A stretch of DNA of 64,000 nt from Dickeya poaceiphila (GTDB lineage: Bacteria > Pseudomonadota > Gammaproteobacteria > Enterobacterales > Enterobacteriaceae): positions 744,001 through 808,000 of the forward strand of contig NZ_CP042220.2 in the NCBI RefSeq assembly GCF_007858975.2. The letters are read 5' to 3'. Under the pieces are notes generated by a model that saw only the letters and a list, made by a program, of their open reading frames with translations, ran no database searches and was not told the origin of the DNA. Positions 56,269 to 64,000 of the stretch are shown piece after piece (position 1 is the first letter of the stretch; each line of letters begins with the position of its first letter). Both the position numbers and the translations under genes were made by a program.

Positions 56269-57204
56269 TTAGACCGGGTTAGCCGCCAGCACGCGCTGTA
56301 ACCGTGCGGGAAAGTGCCCCGCGAAGGCGAGTAGCTGTTCGGTAAATTGTTCCACCAGTGCCGAGGGGGGACGGTGCAGCGGGCGAATCAGGCTGACGGT
56401 AAACGGCACATCGATGCTGAAACGGCGTACCACTACCGCGCCGCTGCTGGCGTAATCCACCGCAGTGAGTGGATTGACTATCGATAATCCTACTCCGGCG
56501 CGCACCATCGCGCACACCGAGGCGGCGCTGTGGGTGTCCAATACCAGTCGCCGCGCTACATTCGCCTGCTCAAACTGCTGGTCCAGCAATTGCCGGTAAC
56601 TGTCGGTGCTGGACAGGCTGACAAACGGTTGGTCGCGGAAATCTTCCGGCGTCAGCACCGCCTTGCGCGCCAGTGGGTGACCGACAGGCAGCACGCAGAC
56701 TTCATTTAATTCCATCAGCGTTTGCCGTTCGGTGCCGGCGGGCGTCATCAGGTTTTCCGTCAGCCCCAGATCGTGACGTTGCGCCGACAGCCACTCTTCC
56801 AGCAGCGGCGACTCCTGCGGGATGACATGCAGGTTGAGTTCGGGGTAGCGCGTCAGCAGCGGCTGGCAGACTTCGGGTAGCAACGACTGGGAGAACACCG
56901 GCAGACACGCTACCGAGAGCGGTGCCTGCCGGAACTGGCGGATATCACGCGCCGCATTGACGATGCGTTCCAGCCCATAATAGGAGTGCTGCACTTCTTC
57001 GAATAATTGCAATCCTTGTACGGTAGGGTGCAACCGCCCGCGGATACGTTCGAACAGCGGCATCTGCACCAGATGCTCGAAACGCGCCAACTCACGGCTG
57101 ACCGTTGGTTGTGAGGTATTGAGCAGGTCCGCCGCTTCTGTCAGGTTGCCGGTGGTCATTACTGCATGAAAGATCTCAATGTGGCGCAGAGAAATATCAG
57201 CCAT
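56269..57204 (-). CDS. lysR: LysR, activator of lysA
   Basis: LysR-type regulator of 311 aa, the E. coli LysR length. The helix-turn-helix is ISLRHIEIFHAVMTTGNLTE with AADLLNTSQPTVSRELARFE. The effector domain includes LHVIPQESPLLEEWLSAQRHD. It is divergent from lysA with a 125-bp spacer, the conserved lysR/lysA arrangement; it activates lysA when lysine is low. Confidence 0.93.
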   Translation of the reverse strand: MADISLRHIEIFHAVMTTGNLTEAADLLNTSQPTVSRELARFEHLVQMPLFERIRGRLHPTVQGLQLFEEVQHSYYGLERIVNAARDIRQFRQAPLSVACLPVFSQSLLPEVCQPLLTRYPELNLHVIPQESPLLEEWLSAQRHDLGLTENLMTPAGTERQTLMELNEVCVLPVGHPLARKAVLTPEDFRDQPFVSLSSTDSYRQLLDQQFEQANVARRLVLDTHSAASVCAMVRAGVGLSIVNPLTAVDYASSGAVVVRRFSIDVPFTVSLIRPLHRPPSALVEQFTEQLLAFAGHFPARLQRVLAANPV

Positions 57205-57329
57205 GTTTCCCTCTTTTTGTTCAGTATTCCTATATCAAAAATGAATGGAACCTGCGAAAAAGGATATTGGCATTATAGCCTGCGGGCCAGCACAATTTAG
57301 CTATCTAATAACGTTTCGGTAATATATCC

Positions 57330-58592
57330 ATGCCACATGATCTGAATGACCTTTCTCATGCGTTGAACGTGCAGAGCCTGCGTGCGCTGCCGGAGCGTTT
57401 TGGTTGTCCGTTATGGGCCTACGACGCTAATACCATCATTGAGCGTATCGGTCAGTTGCGCCAGTTCGATACCATCCGCTTCGCGCAGAAAGCCTGTTCT
57501 AACCTGCATATTTTAAAGCTGATGCGCCAGCAGGGCGTGAAGGTGGATTCGGTATCGCTGGGAGAGATCGAACGCGCACTGGCAGCCGGTTTTGAGCCGG
57601 GTACTGACGCACATGAGATCGTATTTACCGCCGATGTGCTGGATGACGCCACGCTGCAACGGGTGCACGCGCTGAACATTCCGGTGAATGCCGGTTCCAT
57701 CGACATGTTGCACCAACTGGGCGAGCGCTCGCCGGGTCATCCGGTGTGGTTGCGTATTAATCCGGGATTTGGTCACGGTCACAGCCAGAAGACCAACACC
57801 GGCGGCGAAAACAGCAAACACGGTATCTGGTATGCCGATTTGCCGCAGGCGCTGGAAGCATTGAGTCGTTACCACCTGAAATTGGTTGGTATCCATATGC
57901 ATATTGGCTCCGGCGTTGATTACGGGCATCTGGAGCAGGTATGCGATGCGATGGTGCAGCAGGTGCTGGCGGTGGGGCAGGATCTGGCGGCGATTTCCGC
58001 GGGTGGTGGGTTGTCTATTCCGTATCGCCATGGTGGTGAGCGCATTGATACCCAGCATTATTATGGCTTGTGGAACCGGGCGCGGGAGCAGATTGCTGCT
58101 CATCTGGGTCACCCGGTGACGCTGGAAATCGAACCGGGGCGTTTTCTGGTGGCGGAGTCCGGCGTGCTGGTGGCGCAGGTGCGTGCGGTGAAAGACATGG
58201 GCAGCCGTCATTTTGTGCTGGTGGACGCCGGGTTCAGCGACCTGATGCGCCCGGCGATGTACGGCAGTTACCATCACATTACCCTGTTGCCGGGCGATGG
58301 GCGCGACCTGAGCCAGTCAGCGTTGCGTGACACCGTGGTCGCCGGGCCGCTGTGCGAATCCGGCGATGTGTTTACCCAGCAGGCCGGTGGGGGGGTGGAA
58401 ACGCTGGCGTTGCCAGCGGCGCAGGTGGGCGATTATCTGGTGTTCCATGATACCGGCGCCTACGGTGCCTCCATGTCTTCCAACTACAACAGCCGCCCGT
58501 TAATCGCCGAAGTGCTGTTTGAGCAAGGGCAGCCGCGGTTGATTCGCCGTCGCCAGACGCTGGACGAACTGCTGGCGCTGGAGCGGGTGTAA
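57330..58592 (+). CDS. lysA: Diaminopimelate decarboxylase
   Basis: PLP enzyme (alanine-racemase-fold type III) that makes L-lysine from meso-diaminopimelate, 420 aa. The PLP lysine is K54 in RFAQKACSNLHIL. Conserved blocks are VSLGEIERALAAGFEPG, INPGFGHGHSQKTNTGGENS, GIHMHIGSGVDYGHLE, EPGRFLVAESG, GPLCESGDVFTQ and DTGAYGASMSSNYNSRPLIA. Last step of lysine synthesis in the cytoplasm. Confidence 0.96.
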   Translation: MPHDLNDLSHALNVQSLRALPERFGCPLWAYDANTIIERIGQLRQFDTIRFAQKACSNLHILKLMRQQGVKVDSVSLGEIERALAAGFEPGTDAHEIVFTADVLDDATLQRVHALNIPVNAGSIDMLHQLGERSPGHPVWLRINPGFGHGHSQKTNTGGENSKHGIWYADLPQALEALSRYHLKLVGIHMHIGSGVDYGHLEQVCDAMVQQVLAVGQDLAAISAGGGLSIPYRHGGERIDTQHYYGLWNRAREQIAAHLGHPVTLEIEPGRFLVAESGVLVAQVRAVKDMGSRHFVLVDAGFSDLMRPAMYGSYHHITLLPGDGRDLSQSALRDTVVAGPLCESGDVFTQQAGGGVETLALPAAQVGDYLVFHDTGAYGASMSSNYNSRPLIAEVLFEQGQPRLIRRRQTLDELLALERV

Positions 58593-58616
58593 CCGTAACC
58601 GCCGCCAGGTGCTGCT

Positions 58617-59627
58617 TCAGTGCGCGTAGGGGCCTTTTGTCACCGATGCGCGCTGTTTCAACTCGCCGGTAAATGGGGCGATGGGCTGGACGGGATTGCC
58701 CTCGCTCAGTTTTAGTGCCTGCGTGATAGCGGCGCTGGTCATCTCTTCAATCGGTAAATACACCGTAGATAGCGCCGGGCTGAGATAAGGGGCGCTGGGG
58801 ATGTCGTCAAAGCCGAACAGCGATACGTCTTGCGGCAACTGCTTGCCCGCTTCGAGCAGCGCTTTCATCGCACCGATGCACATATCGTCGTTGCTGACGA
58901 AGAGCGCAGAGAAATCGACGCCATGCGCCAGCAGTTCACGTACCGCCTGATAACCGCCGGACACCAGATTGTCGCCGTTGATCACCCGCAGCGGATCATA
59001 AGCAATATGATGGTGATCCAGCGCCTGCCGATAACCTGCCAGACGTGCATGGGCGGTTGGGGTATTGATTGGTCCGGTGATGCAGGCAATGTCGCGGTGC
59101 CCTTGCTGTACCAGATAGTCAATCAACTGAAACACCGCCTGCTGTTGTTCAAACCAGACACAACGGTCTGGCGCCATTGGCAGGTGACGGTTGATGACGA
59201 CGATAGGCACTCTGGATTGTTCCAGCAGCGACATCAAAGCGGCGTCGGACATGTGGCGGGTGTAGAGCACGATGGCGTCGCAACGGCGATCAATCAGTAG
59301 CTGCACCGCCTGCTGCTCGTCTTCCGGCGTATCGTGACCGTCGGTCACGATCAGGTGTTTGCCGCTGGTTTCAGCGCGTTCCGCCGCACGGCGCAGCAAG
59401 CGGCCAAAATAGGGACCGTCGAAATTGGATACCACCAGCCCAAGGCTATTTGAGCTGCGTTGTGCCAGCGAGCGCGCCAGAAAGTTGGGGCGATAGCCCA
59501 GTTCTTCCATCGCCCTGAATACGGCATCGCGTGTGCTTTGTTTCACCTGGCCTGTACCATTCAGCACCCGTGATACCGTTGCTTTGGATACGCCAGCATG
59601 ATTTGCCACATCAAGCATGGTTATCAT
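58617..59627 (-). CDS. LacI-family regulator (AscG/GalR-like) of the beta-glucoside genes
   Basis: Repressor of 336 aa from ATG 59627 (AAGGGA upstream). The longer frame from 59687 adds 20 residues without a ribosome site. DNA-binding domain: MITMLDVANHAGVSKATVSR, VLNGTGQVKQSTRD. Effector domain: SSNSLGLVVSNFDGPYFGRL, FVSNDDMCIGAMKALLE and FGFDDIPSAPYLSPALSTVY. The N-terminus resembles E. coli AscG. It sits 130 bp downstream of the PTS IIA gene and probably regulates the cellobiose/aryl-glucoside operon. Confidence 0.87.
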   Translation of the reverse strand: MITMLDVANHAGVSKATVSRVLNGTGQVKQSTRDAVFRAMEELGYRPNFLARSLAQRSSNSLGLVVSNFDGPYFGRLLRRAAERAETSGKHLIVTDGHDTPEDEQQAVQLLIDRRCDAIVLYTRHMSDAALMSLLEQSRVPIVVINRHLPMAPDRCVWFEQQQAVFQLIDYLVQQGHRDIACITGPINTPTAHARLAGYRQALDHHHIAYDPLRVINGDNLVSGGYQAVRELLAHGVDFSALFVSNDDMCIGAMKALLEAGKQLPQDVSLFGFDDIPSAPYLSPALSTVYLPIEEMTSAAITQALKLSEGNPVQPIAPFTGELKQRASVTKGPYAH

Positions 59628-59757
59628 CGTTTGTCCCTTCCCTGTTTTACCGAAGTCTTTCACAGAGTTGTTATCAATTATGCTCACATACTAGCATACG
59701 GGAACGGCGTCAGTGGCGCGGGCGCAGAATATTACCGTCTTTCAGCCGTGGTGTGAG

Positions 59758-60084
59758 TCAGGCTGACGGGCGGCCACACAGTTCCTTGCGCAGCAGCACC
59801 AGTTCTTCAGCCAGATCCCGGCATAGCATCGCGGTCATCAGATGATCCTGTGCGTGTACCATAATCAGGTTAACCGGCACTTTGCCTTCGCCTTCATCCA
59901 GCCCGATCAGCCGGGTTTGGATCAGATGAGCTGCTTTTGCGGCTTCCTGCGAGGCCAGCAACTGCGCCTCGGCTTGCGACCAGTCCTGCGCTCGCGCGGC
60001 CTGAATCGCCATCATGGCGCAGGAACGCGCTTCGCCGGCGTTGATCAGCAGTTCCATCACGGTTTGTTCCATATCCAGTTCCAT
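59758..60084 (-). CDS. PTS lactose/cellobiose-family enzyme IIA
   Basis: Cytoplasmic phosphocarrier of 108 aa from ATG 60084 (AGAGGA upstream); a frame open to 60210 runs through the promoter region. Signature residues are in VNLIMVHAQDHLMTAMLCRD, with H77 the likely phosphorylation site. Helical trimer fold as in ChbA/LacF. It receives phosphate from HPr and passes it to the IIB encoded at 63167, although the IIA gene is divergent from the IIC-bgl-IIB operon. Confidence 0.9.
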   Translation of the reverse strand: MELDMEQTVMELLINAGEARSCAMMAIQAARAQDWSQAEAQLLASQEAAKAAHLIQTRLIGLDEGEGKVPVNLIMVHAQDHLMTAMLCRDLAEELVLLRKELCGRPSA

Positions 60085-60095
60085 CAAACTGTCCT

Positions 60096-60205
60096 CTTGG
60101 TATGCCAGATTTGCTGGTATACATGCTATTGGAATTCCAATATTGGCTTGTGAGAACAATGTCACAGAAAAATTATTCGTTTGTTTTATTTTTTGGTATG
60201 CCAAA
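60096..60205. promoter_or_regulatory. Divergent promoter of the cellobiose PTS with GGTATGCCA operators
   Basis: Contains TTGGTATGCCAG (60097-60108), a further CTGGTATAC half (60114-60122), the 16-bp palindrome TATTGGAATTCCAATA (60127-60142) and the 14-bp near-palindrome TTTGGTATGCCAAA (60192-60205). The TTGGTAT-CCAA pattern matches UxuR/ExuR-type operators (consensus near AATTGGTATACCAATT). The adjacent partial GntR gene at 63598 encodes just such a regulator. Confidence 0.6.
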
Positions 60206-60318
60206 CGCAAAAGCGCTGAACCTGACGTCTATTCTTCCGCGCGTAACGGCCACTACGGGGGCGATAGCCTCTGATAACAACAACCCCTGACATGCCGGTA
60301 AATCAAAGAGGTGGAGTT

Positions 60319-61659
60319 ATGTCATTCAAGGATCAGGCCATCGATGCATTGGGATCGTTTGCCAACCAGTTCAATAGTCTGAGATACATCATGGCGATCA
60401 AAGCCTCGTTTATCACGCTGATGCCGGTGATCATCGTGGGGGCGTTCTCTGTGCTGATCTCCAACATGGTGCTGGACCCCAGGAACGGGCTGGCGAGTTT
60501 CGCCCTGTTTTCATTTCTGGCGCCGCTCAAGCCGATTATGAGCGGTATTAACTATGCCACGCTGAATTTTCTCACCATTGGCGCGGTGTTCCTGATTGGC
60601 ATTGAGCTTGGGAAAATCAACGGCTCCCGCAGCCTGTTTCCTGGCTTGCTGGCGGTGATCTGTTTTATTTCCATCACCCCTACCACCATCGATATGGTGA
60701 TCAACGGCCAGACGTTGCCGGTGAAAGACGTACTGGCGCGCCAGTTCTCCGATACCAAAAGCCTGTTTCTCGGCATGTTTATCGCCATTGCCTCGGTGGA
60801 AATCTATTCGAAGCTGGAATCGGTAGAACGACTGCGTATCAAGATGCCGGACAGCGTGCCGCCGAATGTGTCCGCGTCGTTTTCGGCGTTGATCCCGGCG
60901 ATCATCACCGTCACGCTGGTGGCGACCTTCGGGTTTACCTTCCAAAATGTGACCGGTATGTACCTGTATGACGCCATCTACAAAGTGGTGCAGCAGCCGC
61001 TGGAATCCGTGGTGCAGAGCCTGCCGGGGCTATTGATCCTGATGTTCGTGGCGCAGTTGTTCTGGGTTATCGGCATCCATGGCAACCAGATGATCAAGCC
61101 AATCCGTGAGCCGCTGCTGTTGGGGGCGATTGCGGTGAACATGACCGCGTTTGAGCAGGGGCACGAGGTGCCGAACATTATCACCATGCCGTTCTGGGAT
61201 GTGTACATGAGTATCGGCGGGTCCGGGTTGACTATCGGCTTGTTGCTGGCGGTGATGATCGCCTCTAAACGCCGTGAGATGAAAGAGATTGCCAAAATCT
61301 CCTTTGGCCCGTGCGTGTTCAACATTAATGAACCGGTGATTTTTGGTATGCCGATCATGCTCAACCCGATTCTGGCGATCCCGTTCATTATCACGCCGCT
61401 GGTTACCGGCACCATCGGTTACTTCGCCACCAGCATGGGTTTTGCCGGCAAAGCGGTGGTGATGGTGCCCTGGACCACGCCGCCGATTATCAACGCCTGG
61501 TTGTCCACCGCCGGTTCCATGGGCGCGGTGGCAACCCAGGTGGTCTGCATCATTGTCGCCACCCTGATTTATCTGCCGTTCGTCAACGTCGCCTCTCGCC
61601 GTGCCGAGCAGGCGCAGCGGGAAGCGGAGGCCGGACAGGTCAGTGAAGCGAAGCATTAG
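60319..61659 (+). CDS. PTS cellobiose-family enzyme IIC
   Basis: Inner-membrane sugar channel/permease of 446 aa from ATG 60319 (AGGTGGAG upstream). About ten helices, for example FITLMPVIIVGAFSVLISNM and LVTLVATFGFTF-like segments. The IIC landmark GIHGNQMIKPIREPLLLGAI and the substrate-site region FNINEPVIFGMPIMLNPILA are conserved. It imports cellobiose or aryl-beta-glucosides as the 6-phosphate with IIA (60084) and IIB (63167). Confidence 0.92.
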   Translation: MSFKDQAIDALGSFANQFNSLRYIMAIKASFITLMPVIIVGAFSVLISNMVLDPRNGLASFALFSFLAPLKPIMSGINYATLNFLTIGAVFLIGIELGKINGSRSLFPGLLAVICFISITPTTIDMVINGQTLPVKDVLARQFSDTKSLFLGMFIAIASVEIYSKLESVERLRIKMPDSVPPNVSASFSALIPAIITVTLVATFGFTFQNVTGMYLYDAIYKVVQQPLESVVQSLPGLLILMFVAQLFWVIGIHGNQMIKPIREPLLLGAIAVNMTAFEQGHEVPNIITMPFWDVYMSIGGSGLTIGLLLAVMIASKRREMKEIAKISFGPCVFNINEPVIFGMPIMLNPILAIPFIITPLVTGTIGYFATSMGFAGKAVVMVPWTTPPIINAWLSTAGSMGAVATQVVCIIVATLIYLPFVNVASRRAEQAQREAEAGQVSEAKH

Positions 61660-61721
61660 CGAAGTGAAGAACTGAGCAACGTGAAAAACGAAGCGAATCG
61701 AAAAACGCAAGGGAGACAGGC

Positions 61722-63158
61722 ATGAGCAAGGTATCAATCACCCTTCCTGAGGGCTTCATTTTGGGGGCGGCGGCGTCCGCCTGGCAAACCGAGGGGTGGT
61801 CAGGCAAGAAAAACGGGCAGGATTCCTATCTGGACCTGTGGTACCAGCGTGATCGTCAGGTGTGGCACAACGGCTACGGCCCGGCGGTCGCCACCGACTT
61901 CTATAACCGCTACCGCGAAGATGTGGCGTTGATGAAACAGACCGGGCTGACGCACTTTCGCACCTCCATCAACTGGTCGCGCTTTATGCTGGACTATGAA
62001 AACGGCGTGGTGGATGAGGAGTACGCCGCTTATATCGATAACCTGATTGACGAACTACACCGTCAGGGCATCGAACCGATGCTGTGTCTGGAACACTATG
62101 AGTTGCCAGCGGTGCTGTTTGAGAAGTATCAGGGCTGGTCGTCGAAGCAGGTGGTGGAGTGGTTCGTGCAGTACGCCGACGCGGTGTTCGCCCGTTATGC
62201 CGGCAAGGTCAAACGCTGGTTCACCTTTAACGAACCGATTGTGGTGCAAACCCGCGTCTATCTGGACGCGGTGCGCTACCCCTACCAGCAGGACACCGGC
62301 GTCTGGATGCAGTGGAACCACCACAAGAATCTGGCAACCGCCAACGTGGTGCAACTGTTCCGCGACAAAGGTTATCACCAGCAGGGCGGCAGCATCGGGG
62401 TGATCCTCAACCCTGAGGTCACCTATCCGCGCTCCAGCGCTGTACACGATGTGGAAGCAGCAAGGCTGTATGACCTGTTCTACAACCGGGTATTTCTGGA
62501 CCCGGCGCTGAAGGGCGAATACCCGGCGGAATTACTGGCGCTGCTGGAAAAGCATCAGGTGAACTGGGATTACAACGCCGACGAACTGGCGATTATCCGC
62601 GCCAACACCGTGGACGAGGTCGGGATCAATCTCTACTACCCGCACCGGGTCAAAGCGCCCAGTCGGGCCTGGAACAGCAACACGCCGTTCCATCCAGCCT
62701 GCTACTACGAGCATTTCGAGTTGCCTGGCCGCCGCATGAATAAGTCCCGTGGTTGGGAGATCAATCCCCGCATTATTTACGACATGGCGATGCGCCTGAA
62801 GGATGACTACGGCAACGTGCCCTGGTTTGTGTCGGAAAACGGCATGGGGATCGAAAACGAAGGCCAGTTCAAAGACCGCCACGGCGTGATACAGGACGAC
62901 TACCGTATCGCGTTTATCGCCGAGCACCTTTACTGGACGCTGAAGGCGCGTGAAGAGGGTGCCAACTGTCTGGGTTACATGCTGTGGGCGTTTACCGACA
63001 ACGTCTCGCCGATGAACGCTTTTAAGAACCGTTACGGCCTGATTGAAATCGATTTGGAGCATGACCGGCAGCGGCGGCCTAAGAAATCGGCAGGTTGGTT
63101 CCGTCAGGTGCGGGACAGCGGCGTGCTGGCATTCGAACTGGACGATGAAGATAAATAG
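61722..63158 (+). CDS. 6-phospho-beta-glucosidase, GH1
   Basis: Cytoplasmic glycosidase of 478 aa hydrolysing the phosphorylated disaccharide or aryl glucoside delivered by the PTS. GH1 motifs: FILGAAASAWQTEGW, the acid/base glutamate in WFTFNEPIVVQ, the nucleophile glutamate in WFVSENGMGIENEG, and GYMLWAFTDNVSPMNAFKNR followed by YGLIEID. The phosphate-binding KSAGWFRQV-type segment (KKSAGWFRQVRDSG) is present. Encoded between the IIC and IIB genes. Confidence 0.93.
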   Translation: MSKVSITLPEGFILGAAASAWQTEGWSGKKNGQDSYLDLWYQRDRQVWHNGYGPAVATDFYNRYREDVALMKQTGLTHFRTSINWSRFMLDYENGVVDEEYAAYIDNLIDELHRQGIEPMLCLEHYELPAVLFEKYQGWSSKQVVEWFVQYADAVFARYAGKVKRWFTFNEPIVVQTRVYLDAVRYPYQQDTGVWMQWNHHKNLATANVVQLFRDKGYHQQGGSIGVILNPEVTYPRSSAVHDVEAARLYDLFYNRVFLDPALKGEYPAELLALLEKHQVNWDYNADELAIIRANTVDEVGINLYYPHRVKAPSRAWNSNTPFHPACYYEHFELPGRRMNKSRGWEINPRIIYDMAMRLKDDYGNVPWFVSENGMGIENEGQFKDRHGVIQDDYRIAFIAEHLYWTLKAREEGANCLGYMLWAFTDNVSPMNAFKNRYGLIEIDLEHDRQRRPKKSAGWFRQVRDSGVLAFELDDEDK

Positions 63159-63166
63159 GGGGAAAG

Positions 63167-63484
63167 ATGAAACGGATTGTACTGGCCTGCTCGGCAGGTA
63201 TGTCCACGTCGCTGGTGGTGACTAAAATGGAAAAAGAAGTGGCTGCACGTGGCATGGAATATCAGATTTACGCCATTCCTGAACAGAACCTGCGGGATGA
63301 ATTACAGACTTATGGCGACGATATCATCGCGGTGCTGCTGGGACCACAGGTGCGCTTCAAACTTGCGGAAAACAAAAAGCTGACCGACGAGTACCACATC
63401 CCCATCGCGGTGATCGACCCGGTAGCCTACGGCACCCTGAACGGTGCAAAGGTACTCGATCAGGCGCTGAGTTTGGTAAACTGA
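63167..63484 (+). CDS. PTS cellobiose-family enzyme IIB
   Basis: Cytoplasmic phosphotransferase subunit of 105 aa. The phosphocysteine is C8 in MKRIVLACSAGMSTSLVVTK. The fold matches ChbB, with VAARGMEYQIYAIPEQNLRD and IAVLLGPQVRFKLAENKKLT. It starts 8 bp after the GH1 gene with GGGGGAAAG upstream and is the last gene of the operon. Confidence 0.93.
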   Translation: MKRIVLACSAGMSTSLVVTKMEKEVAARGMEYQIYAIPEQNLRDELQTYGDDIIAVLLGPQVRFKLAENKKLTDEYHIPIAVIDPVAYGTLNGAKVLDQALSLVN

Positions 63485-63597
63485 ATTTCTGATTGCTGTA
63501 GTGTATGGCCGGGGGCCGGATTTCCCGGCCATGCGGTTCTCCGGCCCGACGTCGGTACGGCAGCGATGTTCAATTCTTGGCCGTTCAGGGTGACATT

Positions 63598-64000
63598 GTG
63601 GCAAAGGTTGTGGTTCTACAAGAAAGAAAGCAATACCAGGAGATAGGGTGTGACCTGCGGGAGAAAATCCAGCAGGGGGAGTACCCGGTTGGGGCGCGTC
63701 TTCCGCCGGAGCGGAATATTGCGGAAACCTACGGCGTGAGCCGTACCATCGTGCGTGAAGCGTTGCTGATGCTGGAACTGGAAGGCACGGTGGATATTCG
63801 TCAGGGTTCTGGCGTCTATGTGCTGCGCGTGCCGTCGGTGGAGGAGCCGTCCCCTAATGCGCAAAACCGCATCGGCGCGTTTGAAATGTTGCAGGCGCGT
63901 CAATTGCTGGAAAGCAATATCGCCGCGTTTGCCGCGCGCATGGCGACCCGCAATGATATTGATATCCTGCGGCGCACGCTGGAACAGGAGCAGGCGGCTA
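63598..64000 (+). CDS. GntR/FadR-subfamily regulator (UxuR/ExuR-like), 3' end cut off
   Basis: The first 134 residues are in the window. Winged helix-turn-helix: YQEIGCDLREKIQQGEYPVG, ARLPPERNIAETYGVSRTIV and REALLMLELEGTVDIRQGSG. It then enters the FCD effector domain (FEMLQARQLLESNIAAFAAR). It parallels E. coli ExuR/UxuR closely from memory. GTG 63598 is the best start in frame; an ATG is lacking upstream. It follows the PTS operon by 113 bp and matches the operator type seen in its promoter, so it may control the PTS genes. Confidence 0.85.
   Translation, partial: MAKVVVLQERKQYQEIGCDLREKIQQGEYPVGARLPPERNIAETYGVSRTIVREALLMLELEGTVDIRQGSGVYVLRVPSVEEPSPNAQNRIGAFEMLQARQLLESNIAAFAARMATRNDIDILRRTLEQEQAA

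Overview
The window looks like the chromosome of a soft-rot enterobacterium, most likely Dickeya or a close Pectobacteriaceae relative. The core genes (uvrA, ssb, tyrB, alr, dnaB, qorA, pspG, dusA, lysA/lysR) are enterobacterial in sequence and order. Three 127-bp ERIC elements are present, and the accessory load is rich in plant-sugar uptake systems. This assignment rests on remembered protein and gene-order similarity; no search was run.

Layout. 1-1.7 kb: end of a pdxA2-type dehydrogenase and a DeoR regulator. 1.7-5.2 kb: a LOG-family phosphoribohydrolase and a Zur-box-controlled zinc/manganese ABC importer, which has an overlooked 34-residue membrane peptide as its first gene. 5.3-16.7 kb: a divergent sugar-scavenging cluster. 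The minus strand carries a solute-binding protein, a half-length BadF-like protein and a BadF-type sugar kinase. The plus strand carries an 821-aa protein of unknown fold, a GH105-type hydrolase, the ABC ATPase, two permeases and a LacI regulator. 16.7-21.3 kb: an AT-rich orphan, then ssb and uvrA around a LexA box.

21.3-36.5 kb is an accessory block sitting between uvrA and tyrB. It holds a diguanylate cyclase, a chemoreceptor and a complete type I-F CRISPR-Cas locus (cas1 with a 1-nt frameshift, cas2-3, csy1, csy2, csy3, cas6f) between two converging arrays; a third array lies at 39.4 kb. Two structures stand out. First, each of the three leaders holds a 70-bp block bounded by inverted ACCCTTTTTT/AAAAAAGGGT arms with an IHF-like site 22 bp from one end. 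The block is reversed relative to the array in leader 1. Second, the locus is bracketed by inverted copies of a ~280-bp repeat whose core folds into a multi-stem structure. A third, diverged copy after uvrA preserves the stems by compensatory changes, which points to a structured RNA (possibly HEARO/omega-RNA-like).

36.5-47 kb: tyrB, a YitT-like membrane protein, an Lrp-family regulator, CRISPR array 3, a periplasmic cyclohexadienyl dehydratase (pheC), a DUF1471 protein, and alr, dnaB, qorA, pspG, dusA. 47-50.5 kb: a decayed type I restriction-modification locus (hsdM, rhuM, truncated hsdS, no hsdR). 50.7-56.3 kb: a HutC-type GntR regulator and an ABC importer with a phosphodiesterase/phosphatase, probably for a phosphorylated or phosphonate compound. 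56.3-58.6 kb: lysR/lysA. 58.6-64 kb: a cellobiose/aryl-beta-glucoside PTS with phospho-beta-glucosidase, flanked by a LacI regulator and the start of a UxuR/ExuR-like GntR regulator.
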